This document shows, one piece after another, positions 1-8,962 of a stretch of 19,730 nucleotides of DNA. The first letter of the stretch is position 1; each line of letters begins with the position of its first letter. The position numbers were made by a program, and so were the translations under genes. This DNA comes from Ruminococcus sp. UBA7014 (GTDB taxonomy: Bacteria; Bacillota; Clostridia; Oscillospirales; Ruminococcaceae). The DNA lies in assembly GCA_002449575.1 (NCBI GenBank), contig DJXC01000190.1, forward strand, positions 1-19,730, read 5' to 3'. The notes below the pieces were generated by a model. The model saw nothing but the letters and a program-made list of their open reading frames with translations. It did not search any database and had not been told where the DNA came from.

Positions 1-227
1 GTAGTAGTTGTTGTTGTGGTAGTTGTAGTTGTGGTAGTAGTTGTTGTTTCCGGAGTTGTAGATGTTGTTGTCGTTGTAGTAGTTTCTGGTGTGGTAGAGG
101 TTGTTGTCGTTGTAGTAGTTTCTGGTGTAGTAGAGGTTGTTGTCGTTGTAGTAGTTTCCTGTGTTGTGGAAGTTGTTGTTGTAGTTGTTTCCGGAGTTGT
201 TGTTGTGGTGGTAGATGTTGTTGTTTC
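1..227 (-). repeat. Low-complexity Thr/Pro/Glu linker with 36-bp tandem units
   Basis: On the minus strand this stretch encodes runs of 6-10 Thr broken by Ser-Thr-Thr-Pro-Glu or Gln-Glu. At the DNA level a 36-bp unit is tandemly repeated at 64-99, 100-135 and 136-171, the first two nearly identical, with degenerate partial copies on both sides up to 227 and running into the window edge. Thr/Pro-rich linkers of this kind separate domains or precede anchors in clostridial surface and cellulosomal proteins. The unit is a multiple of three, so copy-number change would keep the frame. Confidence 0.8.
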
Positions 228-3200
228 TTCTGCTTCATCTACCAGAACAAAAGTATTGTCCTTAACAGATACTGTTACATCTTCACCATTTACAATCACT
301 TTGGTGATTTCACCTTTCTCAATAGTGAATTCAATATCGTTCGCAACTGTATAGCCAGCAGGTACAGTATCTTCATGCAGAATATAAGTCCCATCAGAAA
401 GATTTTTGATGACTGTAGGTGTTGTTCCGGAGTTCCATGCAATTGTATTTGTATCACTCTTTTCAGCATTTACAGAAGCATTTTCCCCATAAACTACCTG
501 TACATCACTCAGGTTTGCTGTTCCATCTTTGCTTGTCAGTGTCAGAACCGCATCTTTCAGTTCATCACCGTCAGCTGTAACAGCTTTCTTGGAAACTGTC
601 ACATCAACTGTTGCGTAGTCAACCAAAGTGACAACATCACCTTGTTTTGCATCTTTGCCGTTGATTTTTGTCAGTTTTCCGCTTTCAATTGTGAATGTCA
701 GTTCATTTGCTACCTGATAACCTTCAGGTGCAGTGATTTCTTTCAGTGTGTAAGTACCATCTTTCAGGTTCTTGATGTCGGAATTGGACTTGTCAGAAGA
801 TACCCATGCAAGAACTGTATCATTTTTCTGTAATTCAGCCTTAACAGCAGCATCTTTATTAGAGAACTGGTCAGCTGTGAATGTAATTGCATTGCCTTTG
901 CTGTCAGTACCTGTGATTGTCATAGATGCGCCACCGAGTTCATCGCCATCAGCAACAAGTGCTTTCTTGGAGATAGAAACATAAGCTTCATCCACGAGAG
1001 TGATTTCACCATTTTCAAAATTGTTTTTGCCGTCTACAGTGACATCTTGGATAGTACCGTCTTTAGTAATCTTAAAAGTAACGACTGTAGTTTTGAGATA
1101 ACCTGCGGGAGCGGCTTCTTCTTCGAGTGTGTAAGAACCGGCTTTCAGACCTGTCAGCTCAACAGCAGTTTTGCCGGAAGTCCATACCAGTGCTTCACCT
1201 GTACCGCTGATTAAATTACTGTCTACCTTCACAGTATTCTTTTCAAAGCTGATAGTTTCACCTGTATCAGTTTTGCCTGTGAGCTTGATAACTGCGCCTT
1301 CCACTTCATTTCCGCCAAGGTCAGTTTTGGAAACTTTCACAGAACCTTCCAGATAGTCAATCATCTGCACCAGATTTCCGTCAGCAGCCTTGCCGTTAAT
1401 AGTTGTCAGTTCGCCGTTTTCGATAACGAATGTCATGTCATTTGTTACCTGATATCCGGCAGGAGCTGCATTTTCATGCAGTGTGTAAGTACCATCTTTC
1501 AGATTTCTGATGACAGATTTTCCGAGTTTAGTCTTATCTGTAGCATCATCTTCACCGGAATTCCATTTCAGTTCTGTAGAAGTTTCACCTTCTGTCAGGA
1601 GTTCAGCCGCATTGCCGGGAATGAACTGGCTGGTCTGGAATGTAATTATTTCATTGTTTTTGTCTACGCCGGTGAGTGTCAGTTCTGCGCCTTTCAGTTC
1701 TGCGCCGCCGACAACTGCCTTGCTGATTTCGATTTCAGAAGCTTCATCAAGAATCTGAATTATCTGGTTTTCTGCATCAACAGAAGCATTTTTATTGCTT
1801 TCTGTAGATTTTGTAATTGTTCCGTCTTCGGCTACTGTATAGAGACTGCCATCAGTTTTGCCGTTTTCAATCTTGACATAGATATCAGTAACTACAGTAT
1901 ATCCGTCAGGTGCAGCGACTTCATGCAGAACATAGTAGCCGTCTTCCAACTGGGCAGTTGTAGAATTGTCTTCTAATTTACGGGTAATAATATGACTTTC
2001 TTTATCAGAAGATGTCCAGCTGTCGATTACAGTGCTTTCACCAACGATATTTTCTTCAGAAACTTCGAGTTTGCTGAATGTAATTTCTGCACCTTCGAGT
2101 TCTGTGCCGTTCATATCGGTTTTGGAAACTTTCACTTCTGTGATTTCGACTTCTTCTGCTACAGCATCACTGACAACAATTTTATTGGCTTCTGCAATCT
2201 GATAAGAACCTCCGGTTGCATCATTTTGCGTTTTGCCGATATCATTTGTAATAATGACTCCGTCTTTGATTTCAAATGTAATTTCAGAAGTCATTACCTG
2301 ATATTTTTTATTGTCAACGATAAATTCATCGCCTGTTTCTTTCAGCTTATAAACGCCATCAGGAAGCTTGCTGAGAACAGTTTCTGTTTCACCGGAAGTG
2401 AATGTAACGGCTTTTTCTGATTTTGTCAAACTGGAAGTAATATCTGTTGTCCCCTGTGTTGCAGTCACACCAGATAAATCCTGTCCGCTTTCAGCAGAGA
2501 GTGTCAGTTTTGCACCCTTGAGTTCTTTTTCACCGTTGACAGCTATTTTACTGATAGTCAAGTCAACAGTTTCATCTGTCATAATGATTTTATCTGTTGT
2601 GATTTCTTCATTATTGATAACAGTAACTTTACCATCTGTTACTTCAAATTTGATATCTGTTGTAACCAGATAGCCATTCGGAGCATTTTCTTCGTGCAGA
2701 ACATAGATACCGTTTTCCAGATTTTTCACAGAAGATGCTGTTGTACCAGATATCCATGTGATTTCTTCGGAAGTATTAGTTTTAAGCTCTGCGCCTGTAC
2801 CGGGTACAAATTCATATTCTGTATTGAATGAAATTTGCTCTCCGTTTTCATTTACATGAGTCAGTTTCAGCAGTGCGCCTTCCACTTCTTTTCCGCCGAC
2901 ATCTTGTTTGGAAAATTTAATAGTTGCTGCTTCTGCTTCTGCTTCGTCTTTGATAATAAGTGTCATTCCATCTTTAGAAAGTGCCACTTCACCAGTTGTT
3001 ACAGCAGAGGTTTCTGTAATTTTTCCGTTTTCAATCTTGAATGTGAATGTAGTGACTGCCTGATATCCTGTCGGGGCAGCTGTTTCTTCAAGAGTATAAG
3101 TGCCGTCTGCAAGACCAGTCAGTTCGATATTGTTGCTTGTAACGGAATAACTGCCATCTTCATTAAGCATTTCTTCTGTAATAACAGTTTGTCCATTCTT

Positions 3201-5852
3201 AACACCGACAAGGGAAACGCCTTCAGGAGCAGTCAAAGTGAATGTAGCTGTACCTGTCTTGATGGTTTTGCCGCCCATATCGGTTTTATTGATGGCAATC
3301 GGAATATCATCGCTTAATTCTTGATATACAAAGTGCCATTCTTTCGGAGTTGCCATGAAACCATCTGTAATAATCCATCCTGTGCAGGAATTTCCTTCAT
3401 TATCAGTAAGGGAATTTTCATTCGGCATCAGGAAGATTCCGGCAGTAGTTGTCATTTTCAGTCTTTCAACAGATGCCAGATTCCATACCATACTGCGAGT
3501 CATATATCTGTCAAGTTTCTGATTCTGGTCGCTGTTATAACTTGTGCTAGGCTCAGAATTCATATCCAGATAAGTGCCATCCTGCTGAAGAACGTGCATA
3601 TTGTACTGATTGATGGTTACTTCGGATGTATCCTTAAAATTAAATACAATCAGTTGATTTTCTTTTTTATAGACATCCAGCCAGCCGGCATTTTCCAGTA
3701 CACCATCTTTTGCCAGTTTATCACCATCTACATAGATAGTAGCATCATCCGGATATCTGGTAGTATCCAAAACCCAGCTGTTTCCTAACTTGTATGGAGA
3801 AGCTGTCGTTTCATGTGCCAGCAGTTCAGCAGACATTTCTTCCATATGAGAAATAATGGGTTCAATTCTGTTATTTGTAATAGATTCAGGGTCTTCCTGT
3901 ATCACTTCTACAAAATCTCGTTCATCTCTGATACGTTCAGCCGAATCTGTATACAATTTAAGTGAAGCTTCACCATGTCCCTGACCAATAAATACATGAC
4001 CTTGATTCCATCCCTGTTTGTCTTTGATATCATCCAGAGAGTAAATAACAGTATCATCATTTACATAAGTTTTTACTCCCCTATAAGCAAAAGGTTCTGT
4101 TTCATCAGCATCAGCTTGCCCGAAATCCACATATTTGGAAATCAGAACTGCACCAGATGCAGCACCGCACAAGTCAGTATTAATAGGTCCACCAGTTGTC
4201 TGGAAATAATTTGCTGCCATATTGGACTGTATATCACCTTCGAGCATATAGAATCTGTCAGCAACGATTCCATAATGCAAAGCAGGTCCAAGAATTTCCT
4301 TGAATGTATAATCATTATTGCTTGTAACAGGAGTCAAGGTAATATAATCTGTAATTACAGTACTAAATGTTTTATCATTCTGTTTAGTTATCTGGTCGCC
4401 GTAATTTACGATACATTGAGCAGTAACATCACCCTCAGCCACCACAAAACAATTTTCACCTTTAATGATATTAGAAGCTGTGCGGCTTTCTTTTGCCTTT
4501 ACAAGTTTTGCTTCTATGCTAGGTTCATTACCAGTAAGGCGTTCATTTTCTATCAGACTGCCATTTGTATTATACCAGTTCTGTGTATTTTCTGTCTGCA
4601 CAACAATTTCTGTATCTGCAGAGGTAATCTGTTGTACATAATAAGTAGGGTCACTGTTCTGATGTTCTACTTTTACAAATAAATACAGATAATCTTCTTC
4701 TGCAATATCTGCATTGTTATAGTCAATCAACACATTATATGTAACACTGTCTCTTTTGAAATTGATAGTTGTTACATTTCCGTTTGTTGTATTGCTGACA
4801 GGGCTGTACATCAGAATGTTATCTGCATAGCCAGATTTAACAGTACCGTCTTCATCAATAATATCGGCATAAGTTTCTGGTGTCTCATCAGAACGGTAGG
4901 CACGGGCAGAGAATACATAATCATTGGTATTGTATTCTATCGTTTCTGTTGTCTGTGAACCATCTTCACCATAGGCATAGAAAGTATCAAAACCGATAAC
5001 TCCCTGATAGCTGGTAGCTACAAAATTGCCGCTCCAGTCAGTATAACCCACATTTTTGACAGTTGGGTCAAACTCCTGAATAGACCAGCCTGCTATTTCG
5101 CCTGTTCCTTTGTCTTTAATAGTTCCCAGCATATAATAATTTGTATCATGTCCATTCTGTACATAAGAAGGAGTTACACCATCATAGTCATATACATTGA
5201 AGATAACTCTGTGACCGCTGGAAGCATTCAATTCAATTGCAGTTGGCATACCGGGGGTCAGCTTGTTATAAGAAACAGGCATATTTTCAATTTCACTGAC
5301 CTCTGTACAATTTGTTCTTTCTTTAGCATCATCCAATGTCAGTTCAGTATCTGGGGCATTGTTTTTCAGCAGATAGCCTTCAATACTCATTGTATCCGGT
5401 GATAGAGGCTGTCCCGCCCAATCATAACCACCAACAGGAAGCAACTCCTCCAAAGCACCCGTATCCCATGTTGTTGCATCTCCAGGCTGTACTTCAAATA
5501 ATTTATAAGCATCTTTGCTCATATCATCTGTATAAGTGAAATTATTGTTACTTTCACCTACAGCATGTACCAGCAAATAGTATGTGTTGTCTGGAATTGT
5601 AACCTGTTTTTCATTTGCATCAGCTGTCTGGAAATTAATTTTCACTGACATGGTATTTACATTATAATAAAATGTACTGCCCCATATTTCATATTTGAGG
5701 TCATCATGCTGAAGTGAAAACAGAGCGGCTGATTCGCCATCTGCTGCTCGTATAGGAACAGACGTACCAACAGAACCTACAACACTCATGACTGCCATCA
5801 TGACAGAGGTCAAACCGCTGATTATGCGCTGACTAAGCGTTTTTTTCATCAT
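1..5852 (-). CDS. Giant SpaA-repeat surface adhesin, C-terminus beyond window
   Basis: The reading frame is open without a stop from 5852 to the left edge (1950 codons visible; codons occupy positions 3k to 3k+2). Three in-frame ATGs exist at 5858, 5852 and 5849; the SD-like AGGAAG at 5865-5860 is about 7 nt from 5852, so 5852 is preferred. Residues 1-40 form a signal peptide: MMKK, then a hydrophobic stretch ending near RAA/DGE. Residues about 40-850 are mostly non-repetitive; about 490-845 resemble choice-of-anchor-A adhesin modules (LGPALHYGIVADRFYMLEGD, and late GIFLMP and EWHFVY motifs). Residues about 850-1875 are eight SpaA/prealbumin-like domains, then a Thr/Pro/Glu linker enters the window edge. 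Family knowledge suggests a cell-wall-attached or secreted adhesin stabilised by isopeptide bonds. No sortase signal, dockerin or membrane anchor can be seen because the end is missing. It has its own promoter and seems unrelated to the Ter genes. Function is inferred from domain type only. Confidence 0.88.
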   Translation of the reverse strand, partial: MMKKTLSQRIISGLTSVMMAVMSVVGSVGTSVPIRAADGESAALFSLQHDDLKYEIWGSTFYYNVNTMSVKINFQTADANEKQVTIPDNTYYLLVHAVGESNNNFTYTDDMSKDAYKLFEVQPGDATTWDTGALEELLPVGGYDWAGQPLSPDTMSIEGYLLKNNAPDTELTLDDAKERTNCTEVSEIENMPVSYNKLTPGMPTAIELNASSGHRVIFNVYDYDGVTPSYVQNGHDTNYYMLGTIKDKGTGEIAGWSIQEFDPTVKNVGYTDWSGNFVATSYQGVIGFDTFYAYGEDGSQTTETIEYNTNDYVFSARAYRSDETPETYADIIDEDGTVKSGYADNILMYSPVSNTTNGNVTTINFKRDSVTYNVLIDYNNADIAEEDYLYLFVKVEHQNSDPTYYVQQITSADTEIVVQTENTQNWYNTNGSLIENERLTGNEPSIEAKLVKAKESRTASNIIKGENCFVVAEGDVTAQCIVNYGDQITKQNDKTFSTVITDYITLTPVTSNNDYTFKEILGPALHYGIVADRFYMLEGDIQSNMAANYFQTTGGPINTDLCGAASGAVLISKYVDFGQADADETEPFAYRGVKTYVNDDTVIYSLDDIKDKQGWNQGHVFIGQGHGEASLKLYTDSAERIRDERDFVEVIQEDPESITNNRIEPIISHMEEMSAELLAHETTASPYKLGNSWVLDTTRYPDDATIYVDGDKLAKDGVLENAGWLDVYKKENQLIVFNFKDTSEVTINQYNMHVLQQDGTYLDMNSEPSTSYNSDQNQKLDRYMTRSMVWNLASVERLKMTTTAGIFLMPNENSLTDNEGNSCTGWIITDGFMATPKEWHFVYQELSDDIPIAINKTDMGGKTIKTGTATFTLTAPEGVSLVGVKNGQTVITEEMLNEDGSYSVTSNNIELTGLADGTYTLEETAAPTGYQAVTTFTFKIENGKITETSAVTTGEVALSKDGMTLIIKDEAEAEAATIKFSKQDVGGKEVEGALLKLTHVNENGEQISFNTEYEFVPGTGAELKTNTSEEITWISGTTASSVKNLENGIYVLHEENAPNGYLVTTDIKFEVTDGKVTVINNEEITTDKIIMTDETVDLTISKIAVNGEKELKGAKLTLSAESGQDLSGVTATQGTTDITSSLTKSEKAVTFTSGETETVLSKLPDGVYKLKETGDEFIVDNKKYQVMTSEITFEIKDGVIITNDIGKTQNDATGGSYQIAEANKIVVSDAVAEEVEITEVKVSKTDMNGTELEGAEITFSKLEVSEENIVGESTVIDSWTSSDKESHIITRKLEDNSTTAQLEDGYYVLHEVAAPDGYTVVTDIYVKIENGKTDGSLYTVAEDGTITKSTESNKNASVDAENQIIQILDEASEIEISKAVVGGAELKGAELTLTGVDKNNEIITFQTSQFIPGNAAELLTEGETSTELKWNSGEDDATDKTKLGKSVIRNLKDGTYTLHENAAPAGYQVTNDMTFVIENGELTTINGKAADGNLVQMIDYLEGSVKVSKTDLGGNEVEGAVIKLTGKTDTGETISFEKNTVKVDSNLISGTGEALVWTSGKTAVELTGLKAGSYTLEEEAAPAGYLKTTVVTFKITKDGTIQDVTVDGKNNFENGEITLVDEAYVSISKKALVADGDELGGASMTITGTDSKGNAITFTADQFSNKDAAVKAELQKNDTVLAWVSSDKSNSDIKNLKDGTYTLKEITAPEGYQVANELTFTIESGKLTKINGKDAKQGDVVTLVDYATVDVTVSKKAVTADGDELKDAVLTLTSKDGTANLSDVQVVYGENASVNAEKSDTNTIAWNSGTTPTVIKNLSDGTYILHEDTVPAGYTVANDIEFTIEKGEITKVIVNGEDVTVSVKDNTFVLVDEAEETTTSTTTTTTPETTTTTTSTTQETTTTTTTSTTPETTTTTTTSTTPETTTTTTTSTTPETTTTTTTTTTTTTTT
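225..3305 (-). repeat. Array of eight SpaA/Cna-B-like protein domains
   Basis: Eight coding repeats of about 120-140 residues follow one another in the surface protein. Approximate DNA limits, in protein order, are 2935-3305, 2562-2935, 2154-2562, 1737-2154, 1344-1737, 978-1344, 609-978 and 225-609. Each begins with a strand carrying a Lys (NKTD, FSKQ, ISK, VSKTD, ISK, VSKTD, ISKK, VSKK), then G..L.GA, a W.S or similar strand in most copies, L.DG.Y.L(H/E/K)E, usually AP.GY, T(F/D).IE.G.(I/L)T, and a last strand ending in Asp (KDE, TDE, SDA, LDE, IDY, VDE, VDY, VDE). The copies differ clearly in DNA sequence, so this is an old domain amplification. Domain family is assigned by motif, not by search. 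Confidence 0.8.
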
Positions 5853-5912
5853 ATTCATTCTTCCTTTCTATATATAATTGTGAACCTGTGCAACCACTGG
5901 AACTATAATGTC

Positions 5913-5941
5913 ATTATACCATAATTTTTTCAGAAATTCAA
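5913..5941 (-). promoter_or_regulatory. Sigma-A-type promoter of the surface adhesin gene
   Basis: On the minus strand, TTGAAT (5941-5936) is separated by 17 nt from a perfect TATAAT (5918-5913), which is preceded by TATGG. A start near 5906 would give a leader of about 50 nt ending in AGGAAG before the ATG at 5852. The rest of 5859-6059 is AT-rich and I see no gene in it. Confidence 0.8.
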
Positions 5942-6059
5942 GAGGTTTATGTCATGTTTTCTTTTGCTTATGATAGATTTTTCAGTCTTTAAATTGTTCA
6001 ATTTGTACAAAGAACTGTTTATAATTCAAATTTTATTGTTTTTTATTACTGAAAGTATA

Positions 6060-6096
6060 GAAAGCAAAATACAGCTCTTAAGAAAGAGCTGTATTT
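6060..6096 (-). terminator. Intrinsic terminator at the end of the biosynthetic operon
   Basis: A long inverted repeat (AATACAGCTCTT paired with AAGAGCTGTATT, about 12 bp, loop of 3-4 nt) spans 6067-6096 and is followed on the minus strand by TTTTGCTTTC. The stop codon of the HAD gene (6080-6078) lies in the loop and 3' arm, so the terminator overlaps the coding end. It separates the cassette from the surface gene downstream, which has its own promoter. Confidence 0.75.
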
Positions 6097-6797
6097 ATTA
6101 CCAGTTTCAGAATATATGCAGCAAAATCCGGCTGATTCTCCCGGAATAAAGCAATATCCGCCTGTTTCAGCATGGGCAAATCCATTTCGCTGTCACCGGC
6201 AGCAATGATAATATCAAACGGATATTTTTCATAAAACCGCTGCAAAGCTGAACCTTTATCAGAATCCGGCGGAAAGAAATAAAGTTTTCTTCCGGTACGG
6301 AATCCCGGCAGAAAGGTCTTTTTCTGATAATCTGCAAGACAGTTGTCGGCAGTTTCCGGATTTTCACACGCACAGGCGACAAACATATCATCTGCAAGGC
6401 TGACATGCCGGAATCTTGCATCCGCAAGGCAGAGCGTTTCCAGTCTCCGGAATTCCGGAAGATACTGTATATTTTGTTTCTGCGAAACAGCAAGCCATTC
6501 CGGTTCGGGAATCCCTTGTTTCAGAAGAATATGTCCGTTTGCAGTCAGAGCAAATTCCGGTGTATAGGCATCTGGAAAGAAAATTCGTTGATACTGTGCC
6601 ATAGTGCGGGTTGTGACTGGCAGAAAACAAATATTTTCCTGCTGAACCACCTGCCGGAATAGTGCGGCGGCTTCCCGTGACATAAAACTTTGTTCCCGTC
6701 CCTGATATAACTCTACACAAATATCAGAACTATTTTTATATTGATATGAATGTATCAGGGTATTATCCAAATCAGAGGCAAATAAAATTTTTTTCAT
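6078..6797 (-). CDS. HAD-superfamily phosphatase of the Ter-linked biosynthetic module
   Basis: This 239-residue protein has a haloacid dehalogenase fold of the Cof/sucrose-phosphatase-like type. Motif I is FASDLDNTL (nucleophile Asp9, acid/base Asp11), motif II PVTTRT (Thr62/63), motif III Lys181 in SDKGSAL, and motif IV GDSEMDLPML (Asp202, Asp206). The region between motifs II and III (about 80-175) is long enough to be a C2-type cap. It probably dephosphorylates a small phosphorylated metabolite; HAD phosphatases are recognised members of the Ter-associated biosynthetic cluster and may remove the phosphate left after PRPP-dependent steps. It starts 13 nt after the stop of the StiP-like gene with no clear SD, suggesting translational coupling, and is last in its operon. 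Its exact substrate is not readable from sequence. Confidence 0.88.
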   Translation of the reverse strand: MKKILFASDLDNTLIHSYQYKNSSDICVELYQGREQSFMSREAAALFRQVVQQENICFLPVTTRTMAQYQRIFFPDAYTPEFALTANGHILLKQGIPEPEWLAVSQKQNIQYLPEFRRLETLCLADARFRHVSLADDMFVACACENPETADNCLADYQKKTFLPGFRTGRKLYFFPPDSDKGSALQRFYEKYPFDIIIAAGDSEMDLPMLKQADIALFRENQPDFAAYILKLVINTALS

Positions 6798-6810
6798 AGG
6801 CTAAAACTTT

Positions 6811-7860
6811 CTAGTTATCGGCGAGATGCTGAATCAGTCCGCAGGCTTTATAGCATTGCAGAGGATACACTTCCACAGGAATCTGTTTTTCTTCTGCTAA
6901 CTGATAGATATGCCCCAGATGTGCAGTATCTTCCAGACTATGGACTAAAATTTTCCACGGAATCCGCCGTAGCAGTACTCTTGTTGCTTCGCCGATACCC
7001 GGCTTGACAAAATTAATATCTGAAATGCTGAAATTTTCTGCAATCTGCCGTATCTCAGCAAGAGCGTCCTGTTCCGGACACAGTTCACTGACCGGAAGCA
7101 GAGAAAAATCAAAATGATGTTCGATTTCTGACAGAAATGTTTCAGTCATGTCAATGTTTTCAAATTCTTCATAGTACATTGCACCATGAAAATCTGTTTC
7201 TGCAATAATATCTTTTCTGTAGAATGTCCGGCTGATTAAGCCTGAAACAGTTGCATTCAGACAGGAACTGGCAATCAGGAAATCTTCATAAGTACCGGAT
7301 TTTCCGGCAACATGTGCCGGGTCAGACAAAACTGCAAGCATGGGGTCTAGTTCCGGAAATTCCTGCATCGCTTCCAGCAGTGTATTCTGAATTGCGCCTT
7401 TTCCCGTCCAGCCGTCCACAAACTGAATGCTTTCCGGCATATGCCGTTCCAGAATATACCGTACAGCATTTTTATCAATCCCCTTTCCCCGTATAATCGA
7501 GATAGTATAATGATAAACTTTTATCTGGTGACGCTGTTCAAGATAACGTTTCAGCAGAATGCCTATTGGTGTACCTGCTCTGGCAAGAGATACCAGAACA
7601 ATATTTTCTCCTTTTTCCTGAAAAATTTTCTCTGCCAGCTTGCCAACTGCTTGAGCTGTCAGAGGTGCATAACGTTTCAGGGCATCATGAAATGTTTGCA
7701 GATACGCTTCAGAAGGCGCATGTTCACGGGGCAACATTTCAGAATAATGTATTCCCTGCTGAATAAACTGTTCCCGTTCCTGATTTTCCAGCGGCTGCAC
7801 CTGTCCGGTAATATCTTTCAGGAGGATTTCAACATCTTCCGGTCTGTAGGAACTTTTCAT
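6811..7860 (-). CDS. StiP-family protein: PRTase-like domain plus PELOTA RNA-binding domain
   Basis: This 349-residue protein matches the family annotated either as StiP cysteine protease or as PRTase_1 of Ter clusters. Conserved blocks visible are YSEMLP (39-44), LVSLARAGTPIGILLKR (89-105), HYTISIIRGKGID (117-129), FVDGWTGKGAI (147-157, resembling a PRPP-binding loop), GTYEDFLIASSCLNATVSGL (189-208, Cys200) and DFHGAMYY (223-230). Residues about 265-349 form an L7Ae/PELOTA-like domain with KPGIGEATRVLLRR (286-299) and YKACGLI (337-343). An SD (AAAGGGG, 7874-7868) lies 7 nt before the ATG, and the gap to the upstream gene is 4 nt. The role inferred from the family is PRPP- or nucleotide-dependent chemistry on, or guided by, RNA or a nucleoside-like substrate. 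The cysteine-protease name and the phosphoribosyltransferase name conflict; I cannot decide the activity. Confidence 0.87.
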   Translation of the reverse strand: MKSSYRPEDVEILLKDITGQVQPLENQEREQFIQQGIHYSEMLPREHAPSEAYLQTFHDALKRYAPLTAQAVGKLAEKIFQEKGENIVLVSLARAGTPIGILLKRYLEQRHQIKVYHYTISIIRGKGIDKNAVRYILERHMPESIQFVDGWTGKGAIQNTLLEAMQEFPELDPMLAVLSDPAHVAGKSGTYEDFLIASSCLNATVSGLISRTFYRKDIIAETDFHGAMYYEEFENIDMTETFLSEIEHHFDFSLLPVSELCPEQDALAEIRQIAENFSISDINFVKPGIGEATRVLLRRIPWKILVHSLEDTAHLGHIYQLAEEKQIPVEVYPLQCYKACGLIQHLADN

Positions 7861-7864
7861 GAAA

Positions 7865-8962
7865 TCACCCCTTTATCAGAATTTTTTCAGAATCCGGAAA
7901 CAGAATACTGATAGTCTGCATAGCCTGCGCAGTATCTGCCTTACTGTCAGTTACAAGCAAAACAACATCTGCTGTTTTATCTATATTATAAATATATGTC
8001 TTTCTTGACGGGTCATAAAAGCTTGGCAGTGCATAACCCTCCTGAATGGGATAATTTTTATCCTGACAAATACCAATCGGACTTCTGGTTGTCGCATGAC
8101 AGCGGACAAGCAGCCCCCTTTGTTCCAGAAGCTTCCCCAGAAGCAAGGCAGGATACATACATTCTTCTGTTCCTAAGACGAGAATTTTCTTTTTCCCGGC
8201 GAGTACAGGCTGTATTTCTTTCTCTGCACATTCTGCAAATGCCTGAAATGTTTTCTGATACTCCTGTACAGTATGCAGTTTCCGGGATTCTGGCAGTTTG
8301 TTTCTGGCAATAATACACTGATATGCCATTTTTTCAGAAAATGGCAATTCTTCCGGTGCGCTGACCTGAAATTTTTCTACCTGACTGGTATGATCCAGAT
8401 TTTCCAGTTTACAGAGACAATCACATAAAATATACTCCTGTTCCAGTAATTTCAGATTTTCGGGAGAAACTCTGTTTATTACAGAAGCTGCAATAAATTT
8501 TACATTCTGATAGGCTGGTATCTCCTGACGAATTTGTAAAACCATATTCCGGATAGTCTTTCCGGTTGAAATTTCATCATCAATCAGAATAATTTCTTTT
8601 GTTTCCGGCAGATTTCCGGAAAGATATAATCTCTGTTCGACAGCGTGACTGTGTTCTTCTTTAAAGTTCAGGCATTCACCGGAAAGCATTTCTCTTGTTG
8701 TATGCAGAAAGCAGACATTTTCCGGAAACTGCATTGCTGCCGCTGCTGCTACCGCTGTAGCAGTTTCGGCAAAGCCAATGATTAGTCTGGCTTCCGGATA
8801 TTTCTGATATAACTGTCTGCCGAGTGTTTCCATCATGTCAAGAGCTTTTTCTGGAGAAACGGCTAAATGCTTTGCCTGTAACGGATTTACCAGCAAATAG
8901 CTTCTTTTCGCATTCTGATAACGTTTTGCCAGTTTCAGCAAATCTTCCTGATTATAATGCAA
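7865..8962 (-). CDS. PRTase_2/TRSP phosphoribosyltransferase of the Ter biosynthetic module
   Basis: Counted from the TTG at 8962 the protein is 365 residues. The orotate-PRTase-like half carries the family motif GFAETATA (63-70) and the PRPP loop LIDDEISTGKT (126-136). The C-terminal half is a TRSP domain: GTEE (264-267) and TTRSPIG (291-297). It is expected to transfer ribose-5-phosphate from PRPP to a base-like acceptor, one step of the nucleoside-like metabolite pathway proposed for Ter clusters. Start choice: AAAGGAG (8978-8972) sits 9 nt upstream of TTG 8962, whereas the in-frame ATG at 8992 would add ten residues, has no clear SD and overlaps the lyase gene by 41 nt. The TTG start overlaps it by 11 nt, which fits coupling. 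Either start keeps all motifs, and the ATG remains possible. Confidence 0.86.
   Translation of the reverse strand: MHYNQEDLLKLAKRYQNAKRSYLLVNPLQAKHLAVSPEKALDMMETLGRQLYQKYPEARLIIGFAETATAVAAAAAMQFPENVCFLHTTREMLSGECLNFKEEHSHAVEQRLYLSGNLPETKEIILIDDEISTGKTIRNMVLQIRQEIPAYQNVKFIAASVINRVSPENLKLLEQEYILCDCLCKLENLDHTSQVEKFQVSAPEELPFSEKMAYQCIIARNKLPESRKLHTVQEYQKTFQAFAECAEKEIQPVLAGKKKILVLGTEECMYPALLLGKLLEQRGLLVRCHATTRSPIGICQDKNYPIQEGYALPSFYDPSRKTYIYNIDKTADVVLLVTDSKADTAQAMQTISILFPDSEKILIKG

Noticed and set aside
64..171. Possible CRISPR array (regular 36-bp units)
   Set aside because: Units are contiguous with no unique spacers and encode an in-frame Thr-rich linker.
16..5539. Many plus-strand open frames across the first 5.5 kb, rich in Cys, Phe, Ile and Val
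   Set aside because: They are antisense shadows of the continuous minus-strand adhesin frame. They lack SD sites and their composition is that of reversed Glu/Thr/Lys-rich coding sequence.
5859..6077. Small plus-strand frame near 5949-6149
   Set aside because: It has no SD, overlaps the HAD terminator and coding end, and is an AT-rich shadow.
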